DNA of 64,000 nt from the NCBI GenBank assembly GCA_035998445.1, contig DASYHQ010000041.1, positions 62,001 to 126,000 on the forward strand, given 5' to 3'. The stretch is from Tepidisphaeraceae bacterium. Lineage in GTDB: Bacteria; Planctomycetota; Phycisphaerae; Tepidisphaerales; Tepidisphaeraceae. Under the pieces are notes generated by a model. The model was not told where the DNA came from, made no database searches, and worked only from the letters and a program-made list of their open reading frames with translations. Shown one piece after another: positions 35,671-45,463 of this stretch (positions are counted from its first letter, which is position 1; each line of letters begins with the position of its first letter). The position numbers and the translations under genes were made by a program.

Positions 35671-36429
35671 TTACACCGCGCGGCGACGACGGGTCAGGCC
35701 GGTCAGGGCCGCCAGGCCCACGATGGCAAGGCTGGCCGGCTCGGGGACGGCCGTCGCGCTGGTCGTCAGCGTCAACAGTGGCTTTTCGAAACCGCGACCC
35801 GCGTTTGCCGTGAGCAGTTCGTAGGCGTTGTTACCGCCCGGGATCGGGTCGAGCGTGTAGTTGACGCGGAGGAACGCGTACTGCCCGGCGTTGGCGCCAC
35901 CGGCGTAAGCGCTGTTCAGGTACGCGACCAACCCAGCATCGCCTGCCTCGTTGGTGTTCACGAACCCTTCGGTGTCGCTCACGCGGATCGGAGTGGCAGC
36001 GGTGAGGAACGATTGTTGAACCAGCACGGCGTCGGTCGTGTCCAGCGTGCCTTGGTAGTAATCGCCGGGGAGCACGGTTGGATCGGTGCGCACGCCCAAG
36101 CCGTACAGATCCGCATCGGCGGGGGTGCCCACGAGGCTGTACAATTGCGTGCGCAAGTTCGCCGCGGTGATCACCTCGCCGACCGGCAGGGTCGGCAGCA
36201 GGAACGGCATCACGTAAGCACCGCCACCCGGCGCGAAGAACTCGCCAATGCGCGCCGCGAAGTTACCCACGTCGTTCGCCTCTGGCGCACCGACCGTGCC
36301 GAGGTTCCGCGTGTCGACCCGAGTGTCAGCCGCGTTTGGGGTGATGTCGATCACCGCCGCGCCTGCATTCGTAGCAACCACCGACCCGGCCACCACGCTC
36401 ACCAATCCGATTAGACAGTTCATACGCAT
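35671..36429 (-). CDS. PEP-CTERM sorting-signal protein
   Basis: A 252-residue exported protein. Signal peptide MRMNCLIGLVSVVAGSVVAT ends near NAGA. The body is beta-rich and Thr/Asp/Gly-rich (GVRTDPTVLPGDYYQGTLDT). The C-terminus VPEPASLAIVGLAALTGLTR plus RRR is a full PEP-CTERM signal (VPEP, hydrophobic stretch, basic tail) processed by exosortase. It is probably a surface or extracellular-matrix protein. It heads the leftward set that continues with the prepilin-like protein and importer, which suggests a role at the cell surface in polysaccharide capture. Confidence 0.93.
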   Translation of the reverse strand: MRMNCLIGLVSVVAGSVVATNAGAAVIDITPNAADTRVDTRNLGTVGAPEANDVGNFAARIGEFFAPGGGAYVMPFLLPTLPVGEVITAANLRTQLYSLVGTPADADLYGLGVRTDPTVLPGDYYQGTLDTTDAVLVQQSFLTAATPIRVSDTEGFVNTNEAGDAGLVAYLNSAYAGGANAGQYAFLRVNYTLDPIPGGNNAYELLTANAGRGFEKPLLTLTTSATAVPEPASLAIVGLAALTGLTRRRRAV

Positions 36430-36864
36430 CTGCTCTGCTCCCGTTTCCTGAAAATTGCCCGGCCGACCGTATGGGGGTCACTTCCGGTGTCGCAATGTTT
36501 TGTGCGGGCATGCCCGTTCGGTTCACACGCGTGAGCTCGCTTCGGACATGACGAAAGGCCCCTGACGGCCCGCATTCGACTGACGTGCTGAATCGAACTG
36601 ACCAATTCACCATGTTGTCATCGCTGAGTTGCGTCGGCGATACATTGGCGGAACAGTTCAATTCGGAACGTATGTAATCTACCGCTCTTCCGAGAGTGAT
36701 GCGTTCCGTTTCACGCAGAAACATTTCACGATTTGCGTCAGGTTTAAGGCAGGTATTCCCGTTTCTTGCCAATCGGTATGGCATTGCCCCGTCAAGTAGG
36801 CTGATGGTTTAAACAGGGACGTGGGAATGCCGGTGTCCGTTGTTGTAGAGGGTTTTCCAATCAT

Positions 36865-36894
36865 CGACCTAATTACCGATTTGCGGCTATGATC
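36865..36894 (+). promoter_or_regulatory. Possible promoter of the hybrid regulator gene
   Basis: TCGACC (36865-36870)-N18-TATGAT (36889-36894), 75 bases before the start. The rest of the gap 36430-36969 shows no gene; a GGGCATGCCC palindrome lies near 36506. Confidence 0.35.
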
Positions 36895-36969
36895 GCCTTG
36901 CCGATCGCGACAGTGCCGACTGTGCCGGTACGGTCGTTTCAAGTCGCATGAGTCCGCTCGAGGGCGAAC

Positions 36970-38157
36970 ATGGCAAAGACAGTCGAACCGAAGCAGATTG
37001 GGCTGTTCCTCCCACCCACGCTGGGTTACTTCGGTGACGTCGTGCTTGGCATTCAGGAATACGCGCGTTCCGTTGGCAATTGGGTGGTCGAGGTTTGCCC
37101 GACCATCGACATCGCGCGGGCGACGTGCGAGAGCTGGGTGCCCGACGGCGTGCTGGTGAGCGGCATGGACGGCGACTGGCGCGCGTTCCTGCCGAACCTG
37201 AACACGAACATCGTGCAGATCGGCGGTCACGCCATCGAGGGCGTCGCGCGCGTCAGCACCGACAACTTTGCGATCGGGCGGACCGCGGCCGAGCACTTCC
37301 TGGAGCGGGGGCTCAGGCGGTTCGCGTTCTGCGGTTACGACCAGACCGACTGGTCGGATGAACGAGAGGCGGGCTTTGGTCAGGTGCTGTCGGCCCGCGG
37401 GCTGGAGTACATCCCGTTCCGAGGCAAGTTGGGCGAGATATTCGCTGGCGCCGTGACGGGTTCACTGGCCGCGTGGGTGCGGTCGCTCCCCAAGCCGTGC
37501 GCGATCTTCGCCTGTCACGACCGCGCCGCGATGCTGCTGGCCAACGCCTGTGCGTACCTGAAGGTCCACGTGCCCGAGGAGGTCGCGATCCTGGGCGTGG
37601 ATAACGACCAGTTGGAATGCGGCTTTGCGTGGCCGCCTATTTCCAGCATTCTGGGATCGGCCCGGCGGGTGGGGTTTGAGGGGGCGGTGTTGCTGGACGA
37701 ATTGATGCGGGGCGCGACGAAGCCCGAGCAATCGTTCTTCGTTCCCCCCGCGGGCGTGGCGGTGCGGCAATCGACCGACGTGTTGGCGACCGACGACGCC
37801 GACCTGCGCGCGGCGTTGAGGTTCATTCGTGAGCACGCGACCGATGCGATCGACGTGCCGGAGGTCGTGAACGCCGTGCTTATTTCCAGGCGGAAGCTCG
37901 AGCGCAAGTTCCGCGACATCCTGAACCGCACACCGCACGAGGAAATCCTGCGCGCCCGCACCGCCCACGCAAAGATGTTGCTGCTGAGCACGCGGTTGAG
38001 CGTGCTGGAGATCGGCCTGCAGTGCGGCTTCCCGAGCGCGTCGAAATTCTCGACGGTCTTCACGCGCGAGGTCGGCGTGGGCCCGAAGCTGTTCCGTCGC
38101 CTCTATAGCACCCGCAGCGCCGCCGACCCGGCCGACCATCGCGGGACGGTGATGTGA
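36970..38157 (+). CDS. LacI-like/AraC hybrid transcriptional regulator (XylR type)
   Basis: A 395-residue regulator. Residues 1-285 are a periplasmic-binding-protein-like effector domain of the LacI/GalR type (IGLFLPPTLGYFGDVVLGIQ, STDNFAIGRTAAEHFLERGL, EVAILGVDNDQLECGFAWPP). Residues 295-385 are an AraC double helix-turn-helix (DVPEVVNAVLISRRKLERKF, LSVLEIGLQCGFPSASKFST). This layout is that of E. coli XylR. It probably senses a sugar and controls the flanking carbohydrate genes: the leftward importer and glucanase set and the rightward alpha-galactosidase gene 82 bases downstream. Confidence 0.93.
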   Translation: MAKTVEPKQIGLFLPPTLGYFGDVVLGIQEYARSVGNWVVEVCPTIDIARATCESWVPDGVLVSGMDGDWRAFLPNLNTNIVQIGGHAIEGVARVSTDNFAIGRTAAEHFLERGLRRFAFCGYDQTDWSDEREAGFGQVLSARGLEYIPFRGKLGEIFAGAVTGSLAAWVRSLPKPCAIFACHDRAAMLLANACAYLKVHVPEEVAILGVDNDQLECGFAWPPISSILGSARRVGFEGAVLLDELMRGATKPEQSFFVPPAGVAVRQSTDVLATDDADLRAALRFIREHATDAIDVPEVVNAVLISRRKLERKFRDILNRTPHEEILRARTAHAKMLLLSTRLSVLEIGLQCGFPSASKFSTVFTREVGVGPKLFRRLYSTRSAADPADHRGTVM

Positions 38158-38239
38158 GGGGGCGGCGGCGAAATTCTCCTCGACGCGTTTCTCTCGGACA
38201 GTTTTGACCCACTGTCGCCGCTCGCCATAATCCCGGTCT

Positions 38240-40258
38240 ATGACCGACCGATCGACCGCAGCCACCGCCACCGGACCCGAGGATTGTTACGCCCACATCG
38301 AGGACGCTGATGTGCTCGTTGTGGGCAACGGGCTCGTCGAACGGGCCTGGCAAGTGCGGCAAGGCGTGCTGACGGCGGTTCGACTGCTGGACAAAACCAC
38401 GGGCCATCAATGGGCCATCGCGACGGTGCCCGTGGGCATACCGGCTCCGGCGGCCGCGAAGATCACGACATTTGAGACGGTCATCGTCGCCAATCATCCG
38501 GTAAGCCGGCCATCGCTGCGTGTGCGATTCGGCGCAGGTGACGGGACGACCTACCACGTCGAGATCTTCCCCAGCTCCGCGGGCGTAGCCGTATCTACCA
38601 CCGGTGGAAGCGTACGGGCGGCAGCGCGATCGGCGGGCAAGGCCGACGTGGCAGCGCCCAGCGGTGTGGAGGTCGACGCGCCGGCCGTGGCTGACCAGCA
38701 GCGCGATCCGCGGGCGGCCGACACGGTCGAACAACTGAAGCTCGACGCGCTGCACCTGCGGTTCACGCACGTCACGCTCGTCGACCAAACCGACGTGCAC
38801 GACAACCTCGCCATCGATCGCCAATGGTTGCTGCACCCCAGCAAGCATGCGATTGAACTTCAGGGCAACCTGGCCTTCTTCGAGGGCACGCTCCATGGTC
38901 ACGGGCTGATCCTGCTGCGCCTGGCGCCGCTGCCCCACGCGCGGCCGGTGCGCGCGGACGTCGATCTCACCGTGAAGGGCGGCCTGATCACCGTGCTGGG
39001 TCGCGGTGGCGATGGGGAAGGTGGTGGTTACCCGAGCGTCATCATTCCCTATAGCGGTGGCCGGGCCGGTCGCATCGCGGCGCTGCAACGCTACCAGCGG
39101 CAGGTGCGCCCGTACGTGGCGGGGCGCGATGCGCGGTTCCTGTCCAACACGTGGGGCGACCGCTCGCGCGACGCGCGCATCCGTGAAGACTTCATGCACG
39201 CCGAGATTATTGCCGGCCAGCGGCTGGGCGCCGAGGTCATTCAGATCGACGACGGTTGGCAGCGCGGCCGCACGGCAAACTCGGCCGAGAAGGGGGGCGT
39301 GTGGAACGGCTTCTGGGCCAGCGATGCGCGGTTCTGGGACGCTCACCCCGAGCGCCTGCCCAACGGGCTGGCGCCGCTGGTGGACGCCGCGCGCGATCGC
39401 GGGATGAAGTTTGGCCTTTGGTTTGCCCCCGACTCGTCCGACGACTTCGCCAACTGGGAGCGCGACGCCGATCAGATCCTGTCGCTCTACCGCGAGCAGG
39501 GCATCGAATACGTGAAGATCGACGGCGTGAAGATGCACACGACGACCGGCGAGCGCAATCTCCGGCGGTTCTACGACAAGGTGTTGGCCGGCTCGAATGG
39601 GCAGGTCGTCTTCGACCACGACGTGACCGCCGAGGTTCGGCCGAGCTACTTTGGCGTGATCGACATCGGCACGATCTTCGTCGAAAACCGCTATACCGAT
39701 TGGCGCGGCTATTGGCCGCACCACACGTTGCGCAACCTGTGGCAGTTGGCGCAACACGTCGACCCCGCACGACTGCGCATGGAGTTCCTGAACAACGCAC
39801 GCCACGCCGCCAACTACACCGGCGACCCCCTCGCCCCGGCCTGCTACGCGCCAGATTACCTGTTCGCCACCGTCATGTTCGCCAGCCCATTGGGTTGGTT
39901 CGAGATGTCGAACCTGCCCGAGAGCTACTTCGAGAAGGTCGCACCGCTCGTCGCCATCTGGATGCAACATCGCGACGCGATCTTTAGCGGCACGATCATC
40001 CCCATCGGCGCCGCACCCGACGGCACCCAATGGACCGGCTTCGTCTCCCGTCCACAGGATGGCGGGCCCGGCGGCTACGCGCTGCTGTTCCGCGAACTGA
40101 CGACGCGCGACACGTTCGAATTGGACTTGTCGGAACTCGGCATGCGAACGGAAAGCTCGGTTCGCTTGGCCGGTGCGGGAGACATCTCAAGGACGAGCGG
40201 CGGCACGATTCGCGTGTCGATCCCCGCCAGCCTGCAGTACGTGTTCATCCAGTTGTAG
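38240..40258 (+). CDS. GH36-type alpha-galactosidase
   Basis: A 672-residue cytoplasmic glycoside hydrolase; no signal peptide. An N-terminal beta-sandwich domain (1-320) precedes a TIM barrel: GAEVIQIDDGWQRG, GMKFGLWFAPD, and YVKIDGVKMHT, where the Asp of KID is the expected nucleophile, followed by VVFDHDVTAE and RYTDWRGYWPHHTLRN. A C-terminal beta domain follows. It hydrolyses alpha-galactosides (melibiose, raffinose or galactan side chains); related GH36 specificities such as alpha-N-acetylgalactosaminidase cannot be excluded. It follows the hybrid regulator gene on the same strand. Confidence 0.87.
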   Translation: MTDRSTAATATGPEDCYAHIEDADVLVVGNGLVERAWQVRQGVLTAVRLLDKTTGHQWAIATVPVGIPAPAAAKITTFETVIVANHPVSRPSLRVRFGAGDGTTYHVEIFPSSAGVAVSTTGGSVRAAARSAGKADVAAPSGVEVDAPAVADQQRDPRAADTVEQLKLDALHLRFTHVTLVDQTDVHDNLAIDRQWLLHPSKHAIELQGNLAFFEGTLHGHGLILLRLAPLPHARPVRADVDLTVKGGLITVLGRGGDGEGGGYPSVIIPYSGGRAGRIAALQRYQRQVRPYVAGRDARFLSNTWGDRSRDARIREDFMHAEIIAGQRLGAEVIQIDDGWQRGRTANSAEKGGVWNGFWASDARFWDAHPERLPNGLAPLVDAARDRGMKFGLWFAPDSSDDFANWERDADQILSLYREQGIEYVKIDGVKMHTTTGERNLRRFYDKVLAGSNGQVVFDHDVTAEVRPSYFGVIDIGTIFVENRYTDWRGYWPHHTLRNLWQLAQHVDPARLRMEFLNNARHAANYTGDPLAPACYAPDYLFATVMFASPLGWFEMSNLPESYFEKVAPLVAIWMQHRDAIFSGTIIPIGAAPDGTQWTGFVSRPQDGGPGGYALLFRELTTRDTFELDLSELGMRTESSVRLAGAGDISRTSGGTIRVSIPASLQYVFIQL

Positions 40259-40369
40259 CAGCTTAGTCCATTGCACGCCGAGCGCCTTCGCGCGAAGCGA
40301 GGAGCGCACGCCGCCTCGAGCCGGGTACGTCGATTTGATTGCGCCTTCGTCAGCCAACAGAATGTCGAT

Positions 40370-42061
40370 ATGCGTAAGCCGGCACGTGTGAGCAACCCAC
40401 CGAGCGAGTCGCCGTCGACCCCGGTAAGCGCGATCGACGAAAGCACGACGGCCGCGCGGCCGGGATGGTTGTTGCCGGCGGTGCTCGCGTTGGTCGTGAT
40501 CGCGTTCGGCCGGATCGTGTTCAACGAGTTCGCCGGCTTCGACGACCCTGCCACGATCTACGGCAACGAACGCCTGAACCCGCCAACGCTGACGGGCCTG
40601 GTGTGGCACTGGGCGCACCCGCACCTGAACATCTACATCCCGCTCACGTTCACGCTGTGGAGCACGCTGGCGTCGGTGGCGTACCTGTCGACGCCGGACG
40701 AGCAGGGGATCTACCTCAACCCGTTCGTCTTTCATGCCGCTAGCCTGCTGGTGCACGTGGCGAACACGGGTCTGGTCTTTCATCTGCTGCGACGCATCAT
40801 CGGTGGTCGCGCCATCGGCGCGGCGGTGGGGGCGTTGCTGTTCGGCTTGCACCCGCTGCAGGTGGAGTCGGTCGCGTGGACGTCTGGAATGAAGGACGTG
40901 CTGTACACGTTCTTCTCGTTGCTGGCGCTTCTGGGTTACGTCGACCACGCGAACGCCGACGGCGCCGCCAGTCGCCGTTCGTATTGGCTGGCGACCACGG
41001 GCCTTGTGTTGGGCATGCTGTCGAAGCCCACTGCGATGGTCGTGCCGATCTTGGCCGGCGCGATCGACCTGCTGCTGTTGCGCCGGTCGCTTCGGCAGGT
41101 GTGGGCATCGCTGTGGCCGTGGTTCCTGCTGTCGACGATCTGCGCGGTCGTGGCCCGGCTGGTGCAGCCGGCGTCGATGGTCCCGACGGCGCCGCTATGG
41201 GCCCGACCGTTCGTGGCGATGGACGCGATCGCGTTCTACCTGTGGAAGCTCGTTGCGCCCTGGGGTCTGGCGATCGACTACGGTCGCACGCCAATGCGCG
41301 CGATGGAATCAGGCTGGTTCTGGGTCGGCGTAAGCATAACGCTGACCGTCGCGCTGGCGGTGGTGCTGCTCGGTCGCCGGCGGCCGTGGTTGATCGCTGG
41401 CGCGATCATCGCGCTGGTGCCGATCCTACCCACAAGCGGTCTAGTGCCGTTCGAGTTCCAAGGCTATTCGACCGTTGCCGACCACTACGTTTACCTGCCG
41501 ATGCTCGGGGTGGCCCTAGTGCTGGCCGCAATCGTTTCGCGTCACTCCAACCGTTTAGTGGTGGGGGTTTGCTCGGTCGGCGCAGTAGTGCTGGGGCTGC
41601 TGAGCTTCGTGCAGGCGGGAACCTGGAAGAACGAAGAGGCCGTGTGGAGGCGCACCGTGCAGGTGAACCCAAACAGTTGGACCGGCTATAAGAATCTGGC
41701 GGTCATCGCTCGTCAGCGGGGCGACCTGCAGACCGCCGAGGATCACCTGAATCGTTCGATCGCGGCTCATCCGCAGATCGTGGCGTCGCGTGCCGAACTG
41801 GCCATCCTGCTGACCTCGCAGCGGCGGCACAGCGAGGCGATCGAGCAATTGCAGACGATCCTGGAACTGGCGCGCACGGTGCCATACATGCGCAACATGC
41901 CGCTGGCCGGCACCTACGCGCAGATCGGCCTTAACCAGCTCGCGCTGAAGCAACCGGAAGCTGCGATTCTCGCGTTCGAACGTGCGCTAATAGAGCAACC
42001 GGGACATGCGGTGGCGCAAGAAGGGCTCGTTGATGCAAGGGTCGCGCTGGCCGTCCCGTGA
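40370..42061 (+). CDS. Membrane GT-C glycosyltransferase-like protein with TPR repeats
   Basis: A 563-residue integral membrane protein. It has about ten hydrophobic segments between residues 25 and 420. After the first, the loop motif FAGFDDPATIYGN holds the acidic pair expected of GT-C enzymes using lipid-linked sugars, followed by HWAHPHLNIYIPLTF. FGLHPLQVESVAWTSGMKDV is characteristic of the TMTC/TPR membrane family. The C-terminal 140 residues hold three or four TPR units (GYKNLAVIARQRGDLQTAED, and two more). It probably glycosylates exported proteins. Donor and acceptor are unknown. The ATG at 40370 is chosen over the open frame from 40271 because the extra 33 residues are basic and uncharacteristic. 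Confidence 0.85.
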   Translation: MRKPARVSNPPSESPSTPVSAIDESTTAARPGWLLPAVLALVVIAFGRIVFNEFAGFDDPATIYGNERLNPPTLTGLVWHWAHPHLNIYIPLTFTLWSTLASVAYLSTPDEQGIYLNPFVFHAASLLVHVANTGLVFHLLRRIIGGRAIGAAVGALLFGLHPLQVESVAWTSGMKDVLYTFFSLLALLGYVDHANADGAASRRSYWLATTGLVLGMLSKPTAMVVPILAGAIDLLLLRRSLRQVWASLWPWFLLSTICAVVARLVQPASMVPTAPLWARPFVAMDAIAFYLWKLVAPWGLAIDYGRTPMRAMESGWFWVGVSITLTVALAVVLLGRRRPWLIAGAIIALVPILPTSGLVPFEFQGYSTVADHYVYLPMLGVALVLAAIVSRHSNRLVVGVCSVGAVVLGLLSFVQAGTWKNEEAVWRRTVQVNPNSWTGYKNLAVIARQRGDLQTAEDHLNRSIAAHPQIVASRAELAILLTSQRRHSEAIEQLQTILELARTVPYMRNMPLAGTYAQIGLNQLALKQPEAAILAFERALIEQPGHAVAQEGLVDARVALAVP

Positions 42062-42087
42062 TGAAGCCGGCGAGGTGCAGGACTTCC

Positions 42088-43779
42088 TCAATTGCTGAGC
42101 GTCGTCGTCCACGCCAGCGTCGCGGCAGTTATCAGCAGGAGCACCAGCCCGACATGCAGCAGCCCGATCTGTCGGTCGAACCGGTGCGTGCGGTCCGGCG
42201 ACTCGGCCAGCGATTGCACGAACTGCATGCGGCTGGCGATGCTGCCGTGGATCCATTCCGGCCGGGCCAGGGGGATGTTGTTCACGACGGCGACGCGGCG
42301 CAACGCCGATGCGAACAAGGTCGCGCCGTACGGGCTGACGGTGTTCGGCGGCAGCACCGCCGTGGCCGGTTCGGCGCCGGCGATCGTGCGGGCGGCAAAG
42401 ACGTCGGCCTGCCGCTCGAACCGCCGGCTAACGAACCCGAAGCTGATCCAGAACAGCGCCAGCCCCGCGAGCACCTGCGCCAACTGCAGCCATTCCGAGT
42501 TCCCCAGCCGGCCGACCAGCCAAGCGTTGGCCCATTCGCCGGGCCCCAGACTAAGCAGGGTGAAGATCGCGACCAGCCCCACGTACCACAGCATGTGGCG
42601 GTGCCGCACGTGTCCGATCTCGTGCGCGAAGACGGCTTCGATCTGCGCATCGCTCATCGTCTCCAGCAGCACGTCGGTCATCAGGATGTACCGCACGCGC
42701 GGGAACAAGCCCATGACGGCGGCGTTGCCCATCAGGCCGTTCGTCTGCCAGAGCAGGATGCCGCGAGCCTGCATTCCTGTGCGGTCGCACAGTCGCTGCA
42801 GCCGGTCGCGCAACGGACCATTAGGCAAGGGCTTCGTATCGAGCACGCGGCACAGCAGGATGGGCGCAAACGCGAAGACCGTCACCAATGCGATCACCGA
42901 CGCGGCCGAGTCGACGCCTTCGGTGATGGGCAGACCGGGATCAACCATGCGGGCGATCACCACGACCACGTCGCGCAGCGCGATGACCAGCAGGATCGGC
43001 AAAATCACAAACAGCACCTGCAGCCGCACGTTCGCGGTCAGGTAGCGCAGGAAGCGGGGTGGCGCGTGGACGGGCAGGCCGGCTTCCAGTTGAAGCAGCA
43101 TGTTCTGCTCGCGAATCGCCCGGTCGGCTGGGTACTGCGACCACCAGAGCCCGACCCACGCCAAAATCGCCGGCGCAATGCCGATCAGCACGTTCGGCAG
43201 CTTCACCGGCCATGCTGCGGGCACCACGCCGAGGCGTTCGTGGACCAGCCATCCCCAGCCCAGCCAGAAGACGCCCACGCCGAAGGCCAGGGGGACCATC
43301 ATGCGGGCGAAGAGCATCATCTTGTGGAACCGCCGCAGGTTCAGGTGCGCGTCGAACAAACCGACGCTGCGCGCCAAAGCCCGGCTCCAAAGGCCCATCA
43401 TGAGGATCAGAATGACGTAGAACCCAAAGAACCCTGCCAACCCCGTCCGCAGGTCGGCCGGCTGGTGCGGCGCAGTGGCGCCGGTGCCGCTGGCCATCCA
43501 GAGCACCACCACGAGCAGTAGGAAAAGCATCGACACGCGAGTTAAGCGTAGAAGCGCGTCCCATGCATGTCGAGCAAGGTCAGGGCGCGCCACCAGATTA
43601 TCGAAAAGCGAGGTTAATCGGCGGACGCTTCGGGTCGAAAGTAGGGGGGATGGCTGAAACGCGACAGGAAGTTCGCGTTTGGCGGATCGACGAATTACTG
43701 AGCCGCTGGCGCGCATGAAATCGCTCGGATGAGCGATCAATGTCCTCCCGCGGTCCCATAACCCAATTTGCATCCCCAA
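42088..43779 (-). CDS. M48-family membrane metalloprotease
   Basis: A 563-residue membrane protein with eight or so hydrophobic segments. Zinc motif HEIGHVRHRH (HExxH) lies at about residue 385, and the third ligand Glu is in RRFERQADVFAA (ExxxD) 75 residues later. Just before HExxH, FPRVRYILMTDVLLETMSDA is typical of Ste24/HtpX peptidases. The long N-terminal membrane region makes it closer to Ste24-like than HtpX. The likely role is membrane-protein quality control. Starts within the first 22 residues are uncertain (MGMQIGLW or MRASGSV). It is convergent with the TPR gene, 26 bases apart. Confidence 0.92.
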   Translation of the reverse strand: MGMQIGLWDRGRTLIAHPSDFMRASGSVIRRSAKRELPVAFQPSPLLSTRSVRRLTSLFDNLVARPDLARHAWDALLRLTRVSMLFLLLVVVLWMASGTGATAPHQPADLRTGLAGFFGFYVILILMMGLWSRALARSVGLFDAHLNLRRFHKMMLFARMMVPLAFGVGVFWLGWGWLVHERLGVVPAAWPVKLPNVLIGIAPAILAWVGLWWSQYPADRAIREQNMLLQLEAGLPVHAPPRFLRYLTANVRLQVLFVILPILLVIALRDVVVVIARMVDPGLPITEGVDSAASVIALVTVFAFAPILLCRVLDTKPLPNGPLRDRLQRLCDRTGMQARGILLWQTNGLMGNAAVMGLFPRVRYILMTDVLLETMSDAQIEAVFAHEIGHVRHRHMLWYVGLVAIFTLLSLGPGEWANAWLVGRLGNSEWLQLAQVLAGLALFWISFGFVSRRFERQADVFAARTIAGAEPATAVLPPNTVSPYGATLFASALRRVAVVNNIPLARPEWIHGSIASRMQFVQSLAESPDRTHRFDRQIGLLHVGLVLLLITAATLAWTTTLSN

Positions 43780-43869
43780 TTATCAAAACTACCCAAATTA
43801 CCAAAGTGAATTGGCAAGTCGGTCGATACTCTGGGTGTACAGTTCACCAGTTTAACAGGAGTACCCACG

Positions 43870-44325
43870 ATGACGACCCTGCACGAGATGACCGCGAAGT
43901 ATCAAGCCGCCGTTGCCGCTCACAAGGAAGATGAGCGCCGCGAGTTTCGGCGGCATGATTTGGAACAACAGGGCATCGCGGTCGATCGTTACGACGGGTC
44001 GAAGCGGGGCGGCAAGACCTTCGGCCAACTGGTGGACCTGTCGGCCGGTGGGGCCCGCATCCGCACGACGGCGGCCAACGTGAAGCCCGACAGCCAGATC
44101 CGCGTCCGCCTCACGCTGCCCGACTACGCCGGCATCTGCCCGTTCGTGGACACGACGGGCGCCCAGGCTAAGCCGAAGAAGGAATGGGTCGGTTGGATGG
44201 CCGTCAGCCGCGTGCTGCCGGTGGACGGCAAGCAGGTCGACGTCGCCGGCCGCCTGATCGACATGGAAGAGATGGACCGCGGCATGCTCAAGCTTTACCT
44301 GAGCACGCAGCCCCTGGCGGCGTAA
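43870..44325 (+). CDS. PilZ-domain protein, c-di-GMP receptor candidate
   Basis: A 151-residue single-domain protein. RREFRRHDL supplies the RxxxR motif at about residue 25 and DLSAGGARI the (D/N)xSxxG motif 35 residues later, the two c-di-GMP contacts of PilZ domains. ISR/KLYLS ends the barrel. The ribosome-binding site AACAGGAG is good. No motility or polysaccharide-synthase gene is adjacent. It is a monocistronic gene with its own terminator. Confidence 0.92.
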   Translation: MTTLHEMTAKYQAAVAAHKEDERREFRRHDLEQQGIAVDRYDGSKRGGKTFGQLVDLSAGGARIRTTAANVKPDSQIRVRLTLPDYAGICPFVDTTGAQAKPKKEWVGWMAVSRVLPVDGKQVDVAGRLIDMEEMDRGMLKLYLSTQPLAA

Positions 44326-44360
44326 GCCGCTGGCCGGCCAGTCACAAAACAAACTTGAAC

Positions 44361-44401
44361 GCGACGACGTTGGCAGTCGGTGGCCGGCGTCGTCGCTTTT
44401 T
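44361..44401 (+). terminator. Rho-independent terminator of the PilZ gene
   Basis: GCGACGACG ... CGTCGTCGC stem (9 bp, with an inner GGC/GCC) directly followed by TTTTT. The best-formed terminator in the window. Confidence 0.88.
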
Positions 44402-44429
44402 ATGCGCCCCGATCGGACGTCTGCTCCGA

Positions 44430-44570
44430 CCGTGGCATGGGCGTCTCGCCCATGCCTGTGGAACGAACGGGCATCCCAATTCGTGGCAGACAGCGCTGAC
44501 CGAAGCGGCAACCCGCTAAATCCTATTCTGACCTCACCGCGATCATCGTCGAGACGCCCATGCGATGTGC
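44430..44570. repeat. Palindromic element family B, copy 4
   Basis: CCGTGGCATGGGCGTCTCGC at the left, a degenerate GTCGAGACGCCCATGCGATG at the right, and a core (GAATTCGTGGCAGACAGCGC as CAATTCG...) matching copy 2 in inverted orientation. Confidence 0.8.
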
Positions 44571-44582
44571 GGCCCGCGAGCC

Positions 44583-45332
44583 TCACGCGTCGCGGCGAAT
44601 GCCCATCGCGCTGCAATGGAACGCCACCGCTTCGCGGACGTGTTCGTTCCAGTAATCCCAGTTGTGGGCGCCGGGGAACTCGCGATACGTGTGTTGAACG
44701 CCAGCCTCCTTCAGGCCAGCGATGAACTTCACGTTGTCGGCGTACAGGAAATCATCGACGCCGCAATCAATCAATAACTGAGGCAAATTGCCCGCGGCGC
44801 TGGCGCGGCGGGCCAGGTGCAGCAAATCGTGGTTCGCTCCGGACGGCGTCGCGCCGAAGATGCGGTGGAACTCGGCATTGCCTTCGTCGAACCCTTTCGT
44901 GCCGGCCAGCACCGCGCCGGAATGACTGTTGGCGCTGACGAATCGGTCCGGGTAGGCCAGCGCCGTCCGCAGCGCGCCGTAGCCACCCATCGACAGGCCA
45001 CCGATGCAGCGCTTGTCGCGCGACGCGATGGTAGGGAAGACGCGGTCGATTACGTCGACAAGTTCCTGGCCGATGTGCTGGCCGTACTTTGGACCCTGTT
45101 CATGGTCGGTGTAGAACCCGCGCCCGCCGTCGGGCATGACGACGATGAGCGGCAGGCCATCGATGTCCATCTCGATGCGCGTCCGGCGCAGCCACATCGT
45201 GCTGTCGTCGGACAGGCCGTGGAGCAGGTAGAACGTCGCGCACCGCTCCGGCCGATGCTCCGGCAGCAATACCTGCGTCTCGACCTGCTTCTGAAGCACC
45301 CGGCTGAACCAGCGGAAGTTGATGAGGGCCAT
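44583..45332 (-). CDS. Esterase D/feruloyl-esterase-like alpha/beta hydrolase
   Basis: A 249-residue cytoplasmic alpha/beta hydrolase. Nucleophile elbow GGLSMGGYGALR (GxSxxG), acid in DCGVDDFLYADN and catalytic His in PGAHNWDYW. The opening YLLHGLSDDSTMWLRRT is typical of the S-formylglutathione hydrolase/XynZ-like esterase family. Substrate not clear; tributyrin-type esters or feruloylated sugars are possible. The start MALINFRW at 45332 is chosen because the upstream extension is non-coding in character. Confidence 0.9.
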   Translation of the reverse strand: MALINFRWFSRVLQKQVETQVLLPEHRPERCATFYLLHGLSDDSTMWLRRTRIEMDIDGLPLIVVMPDGGRGFYTDHEQGPKYGQHIGQELVDVIDRVFPTIASRDKRCIGGLSMGGYGALRTALAYPDRFVSANSHSGAVLAGTKGFDEGNAEFHRIFGATPSGANHDLLHLARRASAAGNLPQLLIDCGVDDFLYADNVKFIAGLKEAGVQHTYREFPGAHNWDYWNEHVREAVAFHCSAMGIRRDA

Positions 45333-45463
45333 GGGGAACCGAAATGAGGAATCGTGATCCGTTCGCGCGTCACGCGACGCGGTGACGTGGCAGTGTACTG
45401 ATGATCGCGTTGATGCCCAATGATGGCAGTGGGGCGTCATCAATAGAGCGTTGGCGCTTTTCT

